This document shows positions 1 to 7,550 of a DNA stretch of 64,000 bases, piece after piece. The position numbers and the translations under genes were made by a program. How positions within the stretch are numbered: the stretch's first letter is position 1; every line of letters begins with the position of its first letter. The DNA comes from Bacillota bacterium (GTDB lineage Bacteria > Bacillota > Clostridia > Peptostreptococcales > Anaerovoracaceae): assembly GCA_017433375.1 (NCBI GenBank), contig JAFRHG010000019.1:1-64000 (forward strand), written 5' to 3'. The notes under the pieces were generated by a model. It did no database searches, was not told the DNA's origin, and saw only the letters and a program-made list of their open reading frames with translations.

Positions 1-63
1 CAAACCCGAAGTTAGTTTTGCAATCAACCAAATTGAAGAAGATTGAAAGCATTGTCTCCAAAT

Positions 64-85
64 GATTCGCAGAATCGTATATAAT
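64..85 (+). promoter_or_regulatory. Putative promoter with a small palindrome
   Basis: A good -10 box TATAAT lies at 80-85. Directly upstream is the perfect inverted repeat GATTC-GCA-GAATC (64-76), placed where a regulator could act. No good -35 box sits at 17 bases; TTGTCT at 52-57 is too far away. It would drive the nucleosidase-like gene at 207. Confidence 0.4.
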
Positions 86-115
86 ATAGAGGCAGACGTG
101 AAAGGAGAGCGAAGC

Positions 116-214
116 ATGGTAAATATGCGTAATCCACACAGGTGCAAAGGCAATCCATCCTTTGCAGGAAGATGGTCTGCAATGGTCAATGCTGAAGGAA
201 GGGAATATGAGTAA
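116..214 (+). CDS. Possible 32-residue leader peptide
   Basis: A short open frame starts with ATG 13 bases after the strong ribosome site AAAGGAGAG and ends by overlapping the start codon of the next gene at 207. The peptide is polar and resembles nothing I recognise. It contains the first copy of the AAAGGCAA motif (146-153). The strong ribosome site argues for translation. The overlap would allow translational coupling, but the frame could be chance. Confidence 0.25.
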   Translation: MVNMRNPHRCKGNPSFAGRWSAMVNAEGREYE

Positions 215-983
215 GAAGAAATATGAGACGGATGTGGCGCTCCTGTCCGTGACGACGACGGAGTTCAAAGCCGTGATGCTTTTTCACGACTGGAGAGCGA
301 AGACCTTCACAGGGGATGATCAGATCTACGATGTAGCGACCTTCGAACGCGACGGACAGGAACACAGCCTGGTACACGCGAAGATCCCCGAAATGGGCAT
401 GACAGGGACGGCGGTCACAGCCATGAAGGTGATCCATGCTTTCCGGCCCCGCTACCTGATCATGGTTGGAATTGCCGCCGGGGTCGTAAAAAAGGAACTT
501 GAAGACCAGCTGTATGGGGATGTGGTTGTACCGGATATCATATGGAATTATTCCGCAGGGAAGTTCGTGAGCAAGGACAAGGCAGTGATCAATTATGGCG
601 ACATGGGATTTCTGCCGCGCACCACATCGGTGAGGATACCGGAGGAGATCATGCCCTATCTGATGAAAGCAGCTAAAGGGGAGCATGAATGTCATGTGTA
701 CATCGGGCCGATGGCCTGCGGGAGCTCTGTCGTTGCCAGCCGTGAGCTGCTTGAAAAACAGATCTATACACAGTACCAGCATACAGCCGGCCTGGATATG
801 GAGTCTTATGCGGTTGCGTATGCGGCAAACAATGCCGATGATCCGAGACCGACACCGATCATAGCGAAAAGCGTATGCGACTTCGCTGACAGTGATAAAT
901 CGGACGATTATCAGCGTTTTGCGGCATATACCAGCTGTGAATTCGCCAAGTATCTATATGAACAAATCCTGCCGATGGATTGA
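207..983 (+). CDS. Nucleoside phosphorylase/nucleosidase family protein (MTAN-like)
   Basis: This 258-residue protein belongs to the PNP/UDP phosphorylase superfamily, whose members cleave N-glycosidic bonds of nucleosides such as methylthioadenosine or S-adenosylhomocysteine. Visible hallmarks are the glycine-rich VGIAAGV loop, the GPMACGSSVVAS segment, GLDMESYAVA (the ribose-contacting Glu region) and KSVCDFADS, which corresponds to the catalytic Asp region. The start at 207 is chosen over 162 because GAAGGAAGGG precedes it. It is longer than a typical 230-residue MTAN and diverged, so the substrate is not predictable. Related domains also occur as effector modules of signalling or defence proteins, but no partner domain is present here. 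The gene runs straight into the lipoprotein-domain fragment, with overlapping stop and start triplets. Confidence 0.75.
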   Translation: MSKKKYETDVALLSVTTTEFKAVMLFHDWRAKTFTGDDQIYDVATFERDGQEHSLVHAKIPEMGMTGTAVTAMKVIHAFRPRYLIMVGIAAGVVKKELEDQLYGDVVVPDIIWNYSAGKFVSKDKAVINYGDMGFLPRTTSVRIPEEIMPYLMKAAKGEHECHVYIGPMACGSSVVASRELLEKQIYTQYQHTAGLDMESYAVAYAANNADDPRPTPIIAKSVCDFADSDKSDDYQRFAAYTSCEFAKYLYEQILPMD

Positions 984-1444
984 CAAAGAAGGCGGAAGCC
1001 GATCCCCTCGACGAGTGGGAGCAGGTGGATACCGCAGCCGAGGCGGCGCAGGGCGCGGGCAACATGGACGAGTTCGAGGTCCCGGTCCAGCTGAAGATCA
1101 ACGATATGGTGTTTACCGATCCGAAGTTCTCCTATCAGGACGGGGTCGCCCAGGCGTACTATGAGAGCGGAGCCGTCGGCATCTCCATCCGCAAGGCCGG
1201 CGGGATCTACGGCGGGCCTATGACGGACCGTGACATCGAGAGTTTTCCGAAGCACTGGACCCAGCAGGTCGGCGATGAAGCGGACGACGTGGTGGACTGC
1301 TACGGAATGGAGGAAGGGGCTGCCATCGTTGCCCAGTGGAACGAGGAGAAGGATTGTTACACCGTCACGAGCCAGGGACTGGGCGGCGAGGAATACGGAA
1401 TGGATGCCGCCACCGTGGAACGGCTGGAGGATGAGATAGACTAG
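962..1444 (+). pseudogene. 5'-truncated lipoprotein/DUF4367-like C-terminal domain
   Basis: The open frame begins after a stop at 959-961 and has only TTG (980) as an upstream start, overlapping the stop of the nucleosidase gene; no ribosome site serves it. The product (up to 154 residues) is acidic and lacks a signal peptide. It begins mid-domain with KKAEADPLDEWEQVDTAAEA, a segment I associate with the junction before DUF4367-like sensory domains of anti-sigma or lipoprotein types. The DPLDEWEQV and GISIRKAGG segments look like an ordinary extracytoplasmic domain. I infer that the signal or anchor part was deleted when the upstream gene was joined here. It could still be expressed by coupling, and the family assignment is tentative. 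Confidence 0.45.
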
Positions 1445-1519
1445 ATACACGAAAGAAGATACAAAGGCAATCAAGCAGACCGGGTCTGTCCGCCTGGAAT
1501 GCGGATATGATGCGGATAA

Positions 1520-1566
1520 CGCACTCTGCGTTCAGGGTCATCCTGGATGTGAGTGCGATTTTTTAT
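1520..1566 (+). terminator. Rho-independent terminator
   Basis: CGCACTC (1520-1526) pairs with GAGTGCG (1551-1557). An inner CAGG/CCTG hairpin sits in the loop and a T-rich run follows. It closes the 207-1444 transcript. Confidence 0.65.
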
Positions 1567-1600
1567 GCCAAGGTGACCCTGGGGTCACTATGCCAAAGGG
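1563..1600. repeat. Intergenic palindrome with flanking direct repeat
   Basis: The perfect inverted repeat GTGACCC-TG-GGGTCAC (1573-1588) is flanked on both sides by TATGCCAA (1564-1571 and 1589-1596). It lies between the terminator and the promoter of the secreted-protein gene. It looks like a short interspersed repeat or an operator rather than a coding remnant. Confidence 0.5.
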
Positions 1601-1661
1601 GGGGTATAAAATGTTCTCAGACACGATGGTATATAAAGTGTTAACAGAGAGGGAACGAACG

Positions 1662-2762
1662 ATGAAAAAGAAAAAAGTACTGACGATGGCCCTGGGCTTC
1701 CTGCTCACCGCGGTGATGGCCATGCCGTCGGTTGCCTTTGCGGAAACGTGGGGCAGCGGAGATTCGGAGAAGGAGAAAGGGAGCGACGTCATCGTCGACT
1801 ACGAGCCGGGAGAGCCCGGCGGGGGTTACGATAATCCGGAAAGGATCAACAGCATCCGGTTCAAGAGCGGAGAACTGGCGCCCTTTACTTTCTACAACGC
1901 CGAGGATGAGATCGGCGGAAGGGAACTGGACTCCATAGGGAAACCTCGGCTGGCCTATGCTCAGCTTGAGGATTGGGTTCAGGTGGCGACGAAGATCTAC
2001 AGCTCCATGTCACAGATCGGGGGCAGCGGGTTAAGCGGAGTTACCTGGGACGGCCCGACAGCCCAGCCCGGCGTGCAGGGCGGAAATGGCTACACACTGA
2101 CGGGAGAGAATGCGGTCAATGCCGGAGACTACGAGGCCAGGGCCACACTGGAGGATGGCTACAGGTACTGGGAAGACGGTGTCATGGTCAAGGCCAGGTC
2201 CATTCCCTACGCCATCGCTCCGGCAAAGGTGGAGATCCCCGCAGCCAGGAAGCTGACCTACAACGGAAATCAGCAGACGGGAGTTGCGGCCACCCCGGGT
2301 TCCGTCGTGAAAAACAACGCCCAGGTGAATGCGGGAGCATACACGGCGACGGCAGAACTTCAGAGTAAGGAGAATTACCGCTGGAATGACGGAACCACGG
2401 CAGACAAGAGCATCAAATGGTCGATCGATAAAGCCGATACACCCTTCACCGTCAACGGAAAGACGGCGAAGGTCAAATACAAGAAACTGAAGAAAAAGAT
2501 CCAGAGGGTGAAGCAGTCCCGTGTTCTTACGGTAAGCAAGGCCCAGGGTACGGTGGCCTACAGGAAGATCAGCGTAGGATCAAAGAAGACGAACAAGAAG
2601 TACGGCAGGAAGATCTCCATCAATTCCTCGAACGGCAATGTCACCGTGAAGAGGGGCCTCAAAAAAGGCACCTATAAGGTCAAGGTGGAGGTCAGCGATG
2701 GGGGAAACAATAACTACAACGGTTCGACCAGGACCGTGACCTTCAAGATCAAGGTGAAGTGA
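1662..2762 (+). CDS. Secreted Ig-like repeat protein with Lys-rich terminal domain
   Basis: This 366-residue exported protein has a classical signal peptide (MKKKK, then a hydrophobic core ending at AFA-ET). The start at 1662 follows GAGAGGGA. A middle region carries two diverged MBG/Ig-like units (around VTWDG..NAGDYEARATL and LTYNG..NAGAYTATAEL). The last 105 residues form a strongly basic domain with KYKKLKKK, AQGTVAYRKIS, SSNGNVTVKRGLKKGTYKVKV and a terminal KIKVK. The same terminal domain occurs on the NlpC/P60 protein at 11512, so it is probably a shared surface-retention module. The binding partner is unknown. A terminator follows directly. Confidence 0.7.
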   Translation: MKKKKVLTMALGFLLTAVMAMPSVAFAETWGSGDSEKEKGSDVIVDYEPGEPGGGYDNPERINSIRFKSGELAPFTFYNAEDEIGGRELDSIGKPRLAYAQLEDWVQVATKIYSSMSQIGGSGLSGVTWDGPTAQPGVQGGNGYTLTGENAVNAGDYEARATLEDGYRYWEDGVMVKARSIPYAIAPAKVEIPAARKLTYNGNQQTGVAATPGSVVKNNAQVNAGAYTATAELQSKENYRWNDGTTADKSIKWSIDKADTPFTVNGKTAKVKYKKLKKKIQRVKQSRVLTVSKAQGTVAYRKISVGSKKTNKKYGRKISINSSNGNVTVKRGLKKGTYKVKVEVSDGGNNNYNGSTRTVTFKIKVK

Positions 2763-2788
2763 GTGTCCGGAACGGAAGGAAAGAATAG

Positions 2789-2821
2789 AAAAAAGTCCCG
2801 TCGCACAGATGGGACTTTTTT
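2789..2821 (+). terminator. Rho-independent terminator
   Basis: AAAAGTCCC (2791-2799) pairs with GGGACTTTT (2811-2819), and the T-run continues to 2821. It is a strong hairpin ending the 1662 transcript. Confidence 0.9.
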
Positions 2822-2841
2822 GATGGGCGCGTGTTTTGATG

Positions 2842-2892
2842 TTGACATATGTCATAAACAGGCGCACAATTCAGACAAGATGACATATGTCA
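2842..2892 (+). promoter_or_regulatory. Promoter with two identical TGACATATGTCA operators
   Basis: TTGACA (2842-2847), a 17-base spacer and CACAAT (2865-2870) form a sigma-A promoter. The perfect 12-base palindrome TGACATATGTCA occurs at 2843-2854, overlapping the -35 box, and again at 2881-2892, just after the expected start point. The two centres are 38 bases apart. This arrangement suits repression by a dimer, plausibly the DUF134 protein encoded immediately downstream. Confidence 0.75.
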
Positions 2893-2907
2893 GAAAAGAG
2901 GTGCGCT

Positions 2908-3696
2908 ATGCCAAGAAAACCACGCTGCCGAAGAATCTGCGGTTTCCCGGACCATTGGAGCTTTTCTGCCGATGATGAACAGGATCAGACAGAGCAGATC
3001 ATCATGAGTCTGGACGAATATGAAACGATCAGGCTGATCGACCGGGAAGGGATGACGCAGGAGCAGTGCGCGGTGCAGATGGGCGTAGCGAGGACGACGG
3101 TAACGGCGATCTATGACAGCGCACGAAAAAAGCTTGCGCAGATGCTGATCGAAGGAAAGCCGCTGATCATAGCCGGGGGCTGCTATGAAATAGCCGGCAA
3201 GCATCAAATTGATCTACCGTCAAATCTATCGGAAAAGGAGAATGTAGAGATGAGAATTGCAGTGACGTATGAAAACGGTGAGGTGTTCCAGCATTTCGGC
3301 CACACAGAACAACTGAAGGTGTATGATGTTGAAGACGGAGCCATTGTTTCAGAGCAGATTGTCAGTACGAACGGAACGGGACACGGAGCTCTGGCAGGGT
3401 TCCTTACTATGATGCGCGCTGACGCGCTGATCTGCGGCGGGATCGGCATGGGTGCGCAGATGGCCCTTGCTGAAGCAGGCGTGAAACTCTACGCAGGTGT
3501 ACAGGGTTCAGCGGACGAGGCGGCAAAGGCACTGGTGGAAGGAACACTCGCCTATGACCCGGACGCGCAGTGCGATCATCATGGAGAAGGACATAACTGC
3601 GGAGGACACGAAGAGAGTCACGGCTGCGGGCACCACGAAGGAGGTCACGGCTGCGGGCACCACGAAGGAGGTCACGGCTGCGGGCGCCATCATTAA
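2908..3696 (+). CDS. DUF134 DNA-binding / NifX-like fusion with His-rich tail
   Basis: This is a 262-residue two-domain protein. Residues 1-105 match the DUF134 (UPF0251) helix-turn-helix family: MPRKPRCRRI start, DEYETIRLIDREGMTQEQCA and MGVARTTVTAIYDSARKKLA. Residues 115-220 match the NifX/NifB-C dinitrogenase cofactor-binding fold (MRIAVTYENGEVFQHFGHTE, AGVKLYAGV). The last 41 residues hold 13 His and 5 Cys in GHHEGGHGC-type repeats, a probable metal-binding tail. The start at 2908 is preferred over 2887 because AGAGGTG precedes it and family members begin there. An internal ATG at 3250 has its own AAAAGGAG site, so the NifX part may also be made alone. Likely a metal- or cluster-responsive autoregulator (inference). 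Confidence 0.85.
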   Translation: MPRKPRCRRICGFPDHWSFSADDEQDQTEQIIMSLDEYETIRLIDREGMTQEQCAVQMGVARTTVTAIYDSARKKLAQMLIEGKPLIIAGGCYEIAGKHQIDLPSNLSEKENVEMRIAVTYENGEVFQHFGHTEQLKVYDVEDGAIVSEQIVSTNGTGHGALAGFLTMMRADALICGGIGMGAQMALAEAGVKLYAGVQGSADEAAKALVEGTLAYDPDAQCDHHGEGHNCGGHEESHGCGHHEGGHGCGHHEGGHGCGRHH

Positions 3697-3724
3697 GCAG
3701 ATAAAATGAGATGGAGGTTTTGTT

Positions 3725-4138
3725 ATGACGAAAGTAAGAATCACTTCCGGAGATTATTGTTTCATTGCCGAGCTGCTTGAGCAGGAGGCGCCGGAGACCT
3801 GTGCGGCGTTCAGGAAAATGCTGCCGCTGAAAAGCGAGATGATCCACGTCAGATGGAGCGGCGAAGGCGTTTGGATTCCATATGGTGATACGCGTCTGGG
3901 CCTGGAATATGAGAACCATACCTCCCACCCGTCAAAGGGGGAAATGCTCCTGTATCCGGGTGGAATCAGTGAAATGGAGATCATTCTCGCCTACGGCCGG
4001 TGTTGCTTTTCCAGCATGCACGGTCAATTATCCGGCAACCACTTCCTGACCATTACCGAAGGCCTGGAGAATCTGTACGACTTTGGCAGGAAGGTCCTGT
4101 ATGAGGGCGCGCAGCCAATCGAGATCGAAGAACTATGA
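3725..4138 (+). CDS. DUF3830 family protein
   Basis: The 137-residue soluble protein matches my knowledge of DUF3830, a cyclophilin-like beta-barrel family of unknown function. Visible segments are an N-terminal beta-rich MTKVRITSG, GEGVWIPYGDTRLGLEYENHTSHPSKGEMLLYPGG-type core (read in parts) and GRCCFSS. A GGAGG site precedes ATG 3725. It lies 28 bases after the DUF134/NifX gene and overlaps the next gene by four bases (ATGA), so the three are probably one operon. Relatives are often found beside amidohydrolase or transport genes, which are absent here. Confidence 0.65.
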   Translation: MTKVRITSGDYCFIAELLEQEAPETCAAFRKMLPLKSEMIHVRWSGEGVWIPYGDTRLGLEYENHTSHPSKGEMLLYPGGISEMEIILAYGRCCFSSMHGQLSGNHFLTITEGLENLYDFGRKVLYEGAQPIEIEEL

Positions 4139-4470
4139 AAAGCAGTCATATCCCCAACGAATCGTTCAGCGACTATAAATTTCATGCGTTGATCCGTCAG
4201 GAGAATGACGGTTCCGTTACGGCAAGGTCGGAAGAGATGGACATCGTCGCGGGCGCCTCCTCGGAAGAGGAGGCCTGTCTGCAGCTGGCGAAGGCCATAA
4301 TTGACTATTCCCGGGAGTTCTCCACGGATTTCAGCCGGTACAGCAATATGCCGGGAGGCCGCGAGAAGATCCCCTATGTGGTCAAAGCGATCCTGCTGGG
4401 CTGTCCGGAGAATATCATTCCCGAGATGGTTTTCCGGCCGGATAGTCACCGGCATCAGACTTCGCCCTGA
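4135..4470 (+). CDS. Small HicB-like protein of unknown function
   Basis: The 111-residue protein is translationally coupled to the DUF3830 gene through ATGA. The N-terminal pattern FHALIRQENDGSVTARSEEM followed by ASSEEEACLQLAKAIIDYS resembles the beta-beta-beta-alpha layout of HicB-type partial RNase H folds, in which a substrate-like strand is followed by an helix. No toxin partner (HicA) is visible on either side. I therefore do not call a toxin-antitoxin pair. The conserved-looking REKIPYVVKAILLG segment may mark a distinct family. Confidence 0.5.
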   Translation: MKSSHIPNESFSDYKFHALIRQENDGSVTARSEEMDIVAGASSEEEACLQLAKAIIDYSREFSTDFSRYSNMPGGREKIPYVVKAILLGCPENIIPEMVFRPDSHRHQTSP

Positions 4471-4528
4471 AAGACCGGGCTGCGCCGTCGCTGGAAGGAT
4501 GGGAAAAGAGAATACGAAAGAGGCAAAG

Positions 4529-4568
4529 AGCCGGGCATGTGCCGTGATGACAGCGGGCCCGGTTCTTT
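4529..4568 (+). terminator. Rho-independent terminator
   Basis: CCGGGC (4531-4536) pairs with GCCCGG (4557-4562), followed by TTCTTTT. It ends the DUF134/DUF3830 operon. Confidence 0.7.
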
Positions 4569-4655
4569 TGATATCGCGGGTTTTGTGGTAAAATGGTATT
4601 CACTCAGATCAAATCAGAAAAACACATCGAAGGGGTAGAAAGATCAGGGGATAAT

Positions 4656-4859
4656 ATGACAAAGATATTTTCAAATGAACTGGTTAACGGCGGAAAGGAT
4701 ACGGCATCCGCCGCATTCACCGTTGCCGAAAATGGAAACTCTGCCGAAACAGGTGATGACGGCAATGTTCTGCTGGCGTTCATCTTAATGGCTCTGTCGA
4801 TCCTTGTTTCGGGAATTGCAGCATTCCGTATCGTTCAGACGAAACACACTATTAACTGA
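4656..4859 (+). CDS. 67-residue tail-anchored peptide with sorting-signal-like end
   Basis: The peptide starts at 4656 after AGGGG; a -10-like TAAAAT lies upstream near 4589. It has no N-terminal signal peptide. The C-terminal half is AETGDDGN, a 20-residue hydrophobic stretch (LLAFILMALSILVSGIAAF) and a short charged tail RIVQTK. That layout copies the TGD-type cell-wall sorting signal of Clostridia surface proteins, but almost nothing precedes it. It may be a remnant of a larger surface protein, a tail-anchored membrane peptide or a regulator of the wall-active protein encoded 16 bases downstream. Confidence 0.55.
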   Translation: MTKIFSNELVNGGKDTASAAFTVAENGNSAETGDDGNVLLAFILMALSILVSGIAAFRIVQTKHTIN

Positions 4860-4875
4860 CAGAATATCCGTTCAG

Positions 4876-5892
4876 ATGAAAGACCTATTAAACAACAGAT
4901 ACGCGACATATATTCTTCTCTTTCTTCTCGCACTGAACATTGTGGTGGTTGGGATCGGAGCGCTGGTACAGTGGAACACCTATGCCCTGGCACCCGACGG
5001 GCAGCGCATCAAACAGGTCTATGCGGTCAGTGCGGGAGAGACCCTTCTGGGCTATGCGCCATCCCGGGATGAAGCGGAGGAAGCCGTGAAATATATCATC
5101 GACGACTACGTGGGTGATATGGTCCTGACAGAGGGAAAAACCAATCTGGACATTCAGTATGAGAGACTGAAATTCGGCAGGCACCTGCAGACCCGGGACG
5201 GCCGGGAAATCGCGGAGCAGGCGCTGAAGAAGCCGACCTGCGAGATCGTGATTATCGGTACCGTTCTGGAGACGGAAGTCATTGAAAAGGATACGGTAAC
5301 GAAAGAGACCGATGAACTCATGAAGGGGGAGACGGAGGTCCGGGAGGAAGGCGAGGACGGCAAGCGCAGCGTATCGTCGGATGTGGTCATTGAAAACGGC
5401 AAGGTGACTTCCAAGAAGACCATCAAGAAAAAAGTCATCAAAGAAGACAAGGACAAGGTCGTCATGGTCGGCACCAAGCTGGACGACGGTCTGAATGAGG
5501 ACGGCTCCTACCGGTTCGTGCCCTGCACCGTGGAAGAGGATATCGAAAACTCGGAGGAATACAAAGCCGTTCAGGGGGCCTTTGATTATAACGGGCCGGT
5601 CCTTTCCCGGTCCAGAGGGACGATCACCGGGCCCTCCGGCAAGGAAACATACTATAATCTGAACATGTCCGGCTGCATCAGCATCATGAACGGCCGCGGC
5701 TTCCATGAGCCCTACTGGGTAAGGTCCGACGGCGTCAAAATGTACGGCTACTATGTCATGTGCGCGGCCGGTCTGAGCATCAGGCCTAAGGGAAGCATCG
5801 TGGAGTCCAGCAACGGCCTTGCCATCGTTGTGGATACCGGCGGGTTCGCATCCCGTAATCCCAGACAGCTGGACATCGCCGTAACGTGGTAA
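4876..5892 (+). CDS. G5-domain / 3D-like cell-wall protein (YabE/RpfB-like)
   Basis: The 338-residue protein has an N-terminal membrane anchor (about residues 8-35). A G5 domain lies at about 120-210 (CEIVIIGTVLETEVIEKDTV, then the charged KTIKKKVIKEDKD segment), and a C-terminal 3D-type double-psi barrel carries VVDTGG and QLDIAV. G5 binds peptidoglycan sugars, and 3D domains resemble lytic transglycosylases such as RpfB or MltA. The first of the three Asp residues usual for 3D domains seems replaced: the expected AVDP position reads CAAG. Activity may therefore be altered. No good ribosome site precedes ATG 4876. Coupling from the 67-residue peptide 16 bases upstream is possible. Confidence 0.75.
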   Translation: MKDLLNNRYATYILLFLLALNIVVVGIGALVQWNTYALAPDGQRIKQVYAVSAGETLLGYAPSRDEAEEAVKYIIDDYVGDMVLTEGKTNLDIQYERLKFGRHLQTRDGREIAEQALKKPTCEIVIIGTVLETEVIEKDTVTKETDELMKGETEVREEGEDGKRSVSSDVVIENGKVTSKKTIKKKVIKEDKDKVVMVGTKLDDGLNEDGSYRFVPCTVEEDIENSEEYKAVQGAFDYNGPVLSRSRGTITGPSGKETYYNLNMSGCISIMNGRGFHEPYWVRSDGVKMYGYYVMCAAGLSIRPKGSIVESSNGLAIVVDTGGFASRNPRQLDIAVTW

Positions 5893-5996
5893 GGACCTGC
5901 AGGGAAACGAGCATCAAGGGGCCCGATGAAAGAACGAATTATCACCAAAAACTTCTGCTGCACATTCATGGCACAGATGAGAGAGGGAGGCGGACT

Positions 5997-6557
5997 ATGC
6001 TGACGGCAGCACAGGCCAGGCTGAAGCTGATGGAAGGGAATCAGGAATTTATCGGATCGGCAGCCGGCCGGGGAGACATCTCGGCGGAGATCCGGAGGAA
6101 GACGGCGGAGCAGGGCCAGCATCCCTACGCCATCGTCATCGCGTGCTCCGATTCCCGGGTGATCCCCGAGTATATCTTTTCCGCGGGGATCGGAGAACTG
6201 TTCGTGATCCGGGTCGTGGGAAACGTCCTGGATAATCACCAGCTGGGAAGCATCGAATACGCGGCGGAACATCTGGGCGTGAAGCTGATCGTCGTGCTGG
6301 GGCATACGGAATGCGGCGCCATCAGTTCCGTCATCGACGGACACTCCGGCGGGTTCATCGATTACATCCTGGAGGACATTGCCTTTGCGATCGGCGAAGA
6401 AAAAGATGAATTCGAGGCGACCTGCCTGAACGTCAGGCACGGCGTGGAGCGGATCCGCCACGAGTTTGACATCCATCCCATCGAGGATGAGCGGGGCCTT
6501 GAGGTAGCCGGGGCGATCTATCATATCGATGACGGCAGGGTGGAGTTTCTGGAGTAG
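5997..6557 (+). CDS. Beta-class carbonic anhydrase
   Basis: The 186-residue enzyme interconverts CO2 and bicarbonate. All zinc-site residues are visible: Cys50 and Asp52 in ACSDSRV, then His103 and Cys106 in LGHTECGA. The Asp/Arg dyad and the GNVLDNHQLGSIEYAAEHLG helix are typical of the compact beta class. The start at 5997 is set by GAGAGGGAGG. Bicarbonate supply would support carboxylases and intracellular pH, which fits the proton-consuming glutamate decarboxylase elsewhere in the window. The EamA exporter gene follows 18 bases later and is probably co-transcribed. Confidence 0.92.
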   Translation: MLTAAQARLKLMEGNQEFIGSAAGRGDISAEIRRKTAEQGQHPYAIVIACSDSRVIPEYIFSAGIGELFVIRVVGNVLDNHQLGSIEYAAEHLGVKLIVVLGHTECGAISSVIDGHSGGFIDYILEDIAFAIGEEKDEFEATCLNVRHGVERIRHEFDIHPIEDERGLEVAGAIYHIDDGRVEFLE

Positions 6558-6575
6558 GGCGTCTGGAGCCGAGGG

Positions 6576-7481
6576 ATGATCAAGCAGTTCAAAGGAGAGA
6601 TCTATCTGATGCTGGCCGCCGCCATCTGGGGGACAGCTTTCGTGTTTCAGAAGATGGGGATGGACTACGTCGGGCCCTTTACCTTCGGCGTGTTTCGTTT
6701 TGGCCTGGGCGCGCTGGCGCTGCTTCCGGTGATCTGGTTCCTGGACGGCAGACAGCGCCGGAAGACGCCAGAGGAGGCGCCCATGCCCTTCGGGGAAAGG
6801 CAACTGCTGGCCGGGAGCCTCTGGTGCGGGCTAAGCAATTTCGTTGCGGGTTCCCTGCAGCAGATCGCCCTGGTCTATACCACCGCGGGCAAGGCCGGAT
6901 TCATCACATCCCTGTACATCGTCATCGTTCCCATCATCATGTTTTTCCTGCGGCAGAGGGTCGGCCTGCTGACCTGGATTGGAGTCGCCGTGGGCGCCTT
7001 CGGGCTGTACCTGCTGTGCGTCACAAAGGAAATGCACATTCAGATCGGCGACAGCTTCGCCTTGGCGGCCGCGGTCTGCTACGCCTTTCAGATCCTGCTG
7101 ACGGACTACTACGCGTCCAGGGTGGACCCCTTCAAGCTTTCCTTCCTGCAGTTCATGCTGGCTTCACTGCTGTCACTGATCACAGCGGTTCTGGTGGAGA
7201 CCATCGACCTGCACGCCATATGGGAGTGCGCGGTTCCCATTCTCTACACCGCCATTCTGGAAGTCAGCATTGCCTTTACCCTGCAGGTGGTGGGGCAGAA
7301 GTACACGAAGCCGGCCATCGCGTCACTGATCATGGCCCTGGAGGCTGTTTTTGCCGCGATCGCCGGCGCAGTCGCCCTGGGTGAGATCATGTCGGGCAGA
7401 GAGCTGGCCGGATGCGTCATCATGTTTGCGTCCTTCATCCTGCCCCAGATCCCGGATGTGAAAAAGGAAATATGGGGATGA
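6576..7481 (+). CDS. EamA/DMT-family transporter
   Basis: The 301-residue integral membrane protein shows about ten hydrophobic segments in two EamA halves, starting with YLMLAAAIWGTAFVFQKMG. The signature GPFTFGVFRFGLGALALLP and the second-half SLIMALEAVFAAIAGAVALGE are typical. Family members export amino acids, metabolites or nucleotide sugars. The substrate cannot be read from the sequence. The gene follows the carbonic anhydrase gene closely and uses ATG 6576 after a weak GAGG. A second, less similar EamA gene lies at 37662. Confidence 0.88.
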   Translation: MIKQFKGEIYLMLAAAIWGTAFVFQKMGMDYVGPFTFGVFRFGLGALALLPVIWFLDGRQRRKTPEEAPMPFGERQLLAGSLWCGLSNFVAGSLQQIALVYTTAGKAGFITSLYIVIVPIIMFFLRQRVGLLTWIGVAVGAFGLYLLCVTKEMHIQIGDSFALAAAVCYAFQILLTDYYASRVDPFKLSFLQFMLASLLSLITAVLVETIDLHAIWECAVPILYTAILEVSIAFTLQVVGQKYTKPAIASLIMALEAVFAAIAGAVALGEIMSGRELAGCVIMFASFILPQIPDVKKEIWG

Positions 7482-7550
7482 CCTTCACCGTTTGTTGGTG
7501 GTATGATAAATAGAGAAGATCGGTTCACTAAAGGAGAGGAGGTGATCGGA

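Noticed and set aside
3615..3690. Tandem DNA repeat as a CRISPR-like array
   Set aside because: The 27-base units are in frame and encode the His/Cys tail of the DUF134-NifX protein. There are no spacers.
4135..4470. HicB antitoxin of a toxin-antitoxin pair
   Set aside because: Only the fold pattern is suggestive. No HicA-like partner lies beside it, and the upstream coupled gene is a DUF3830 protein.
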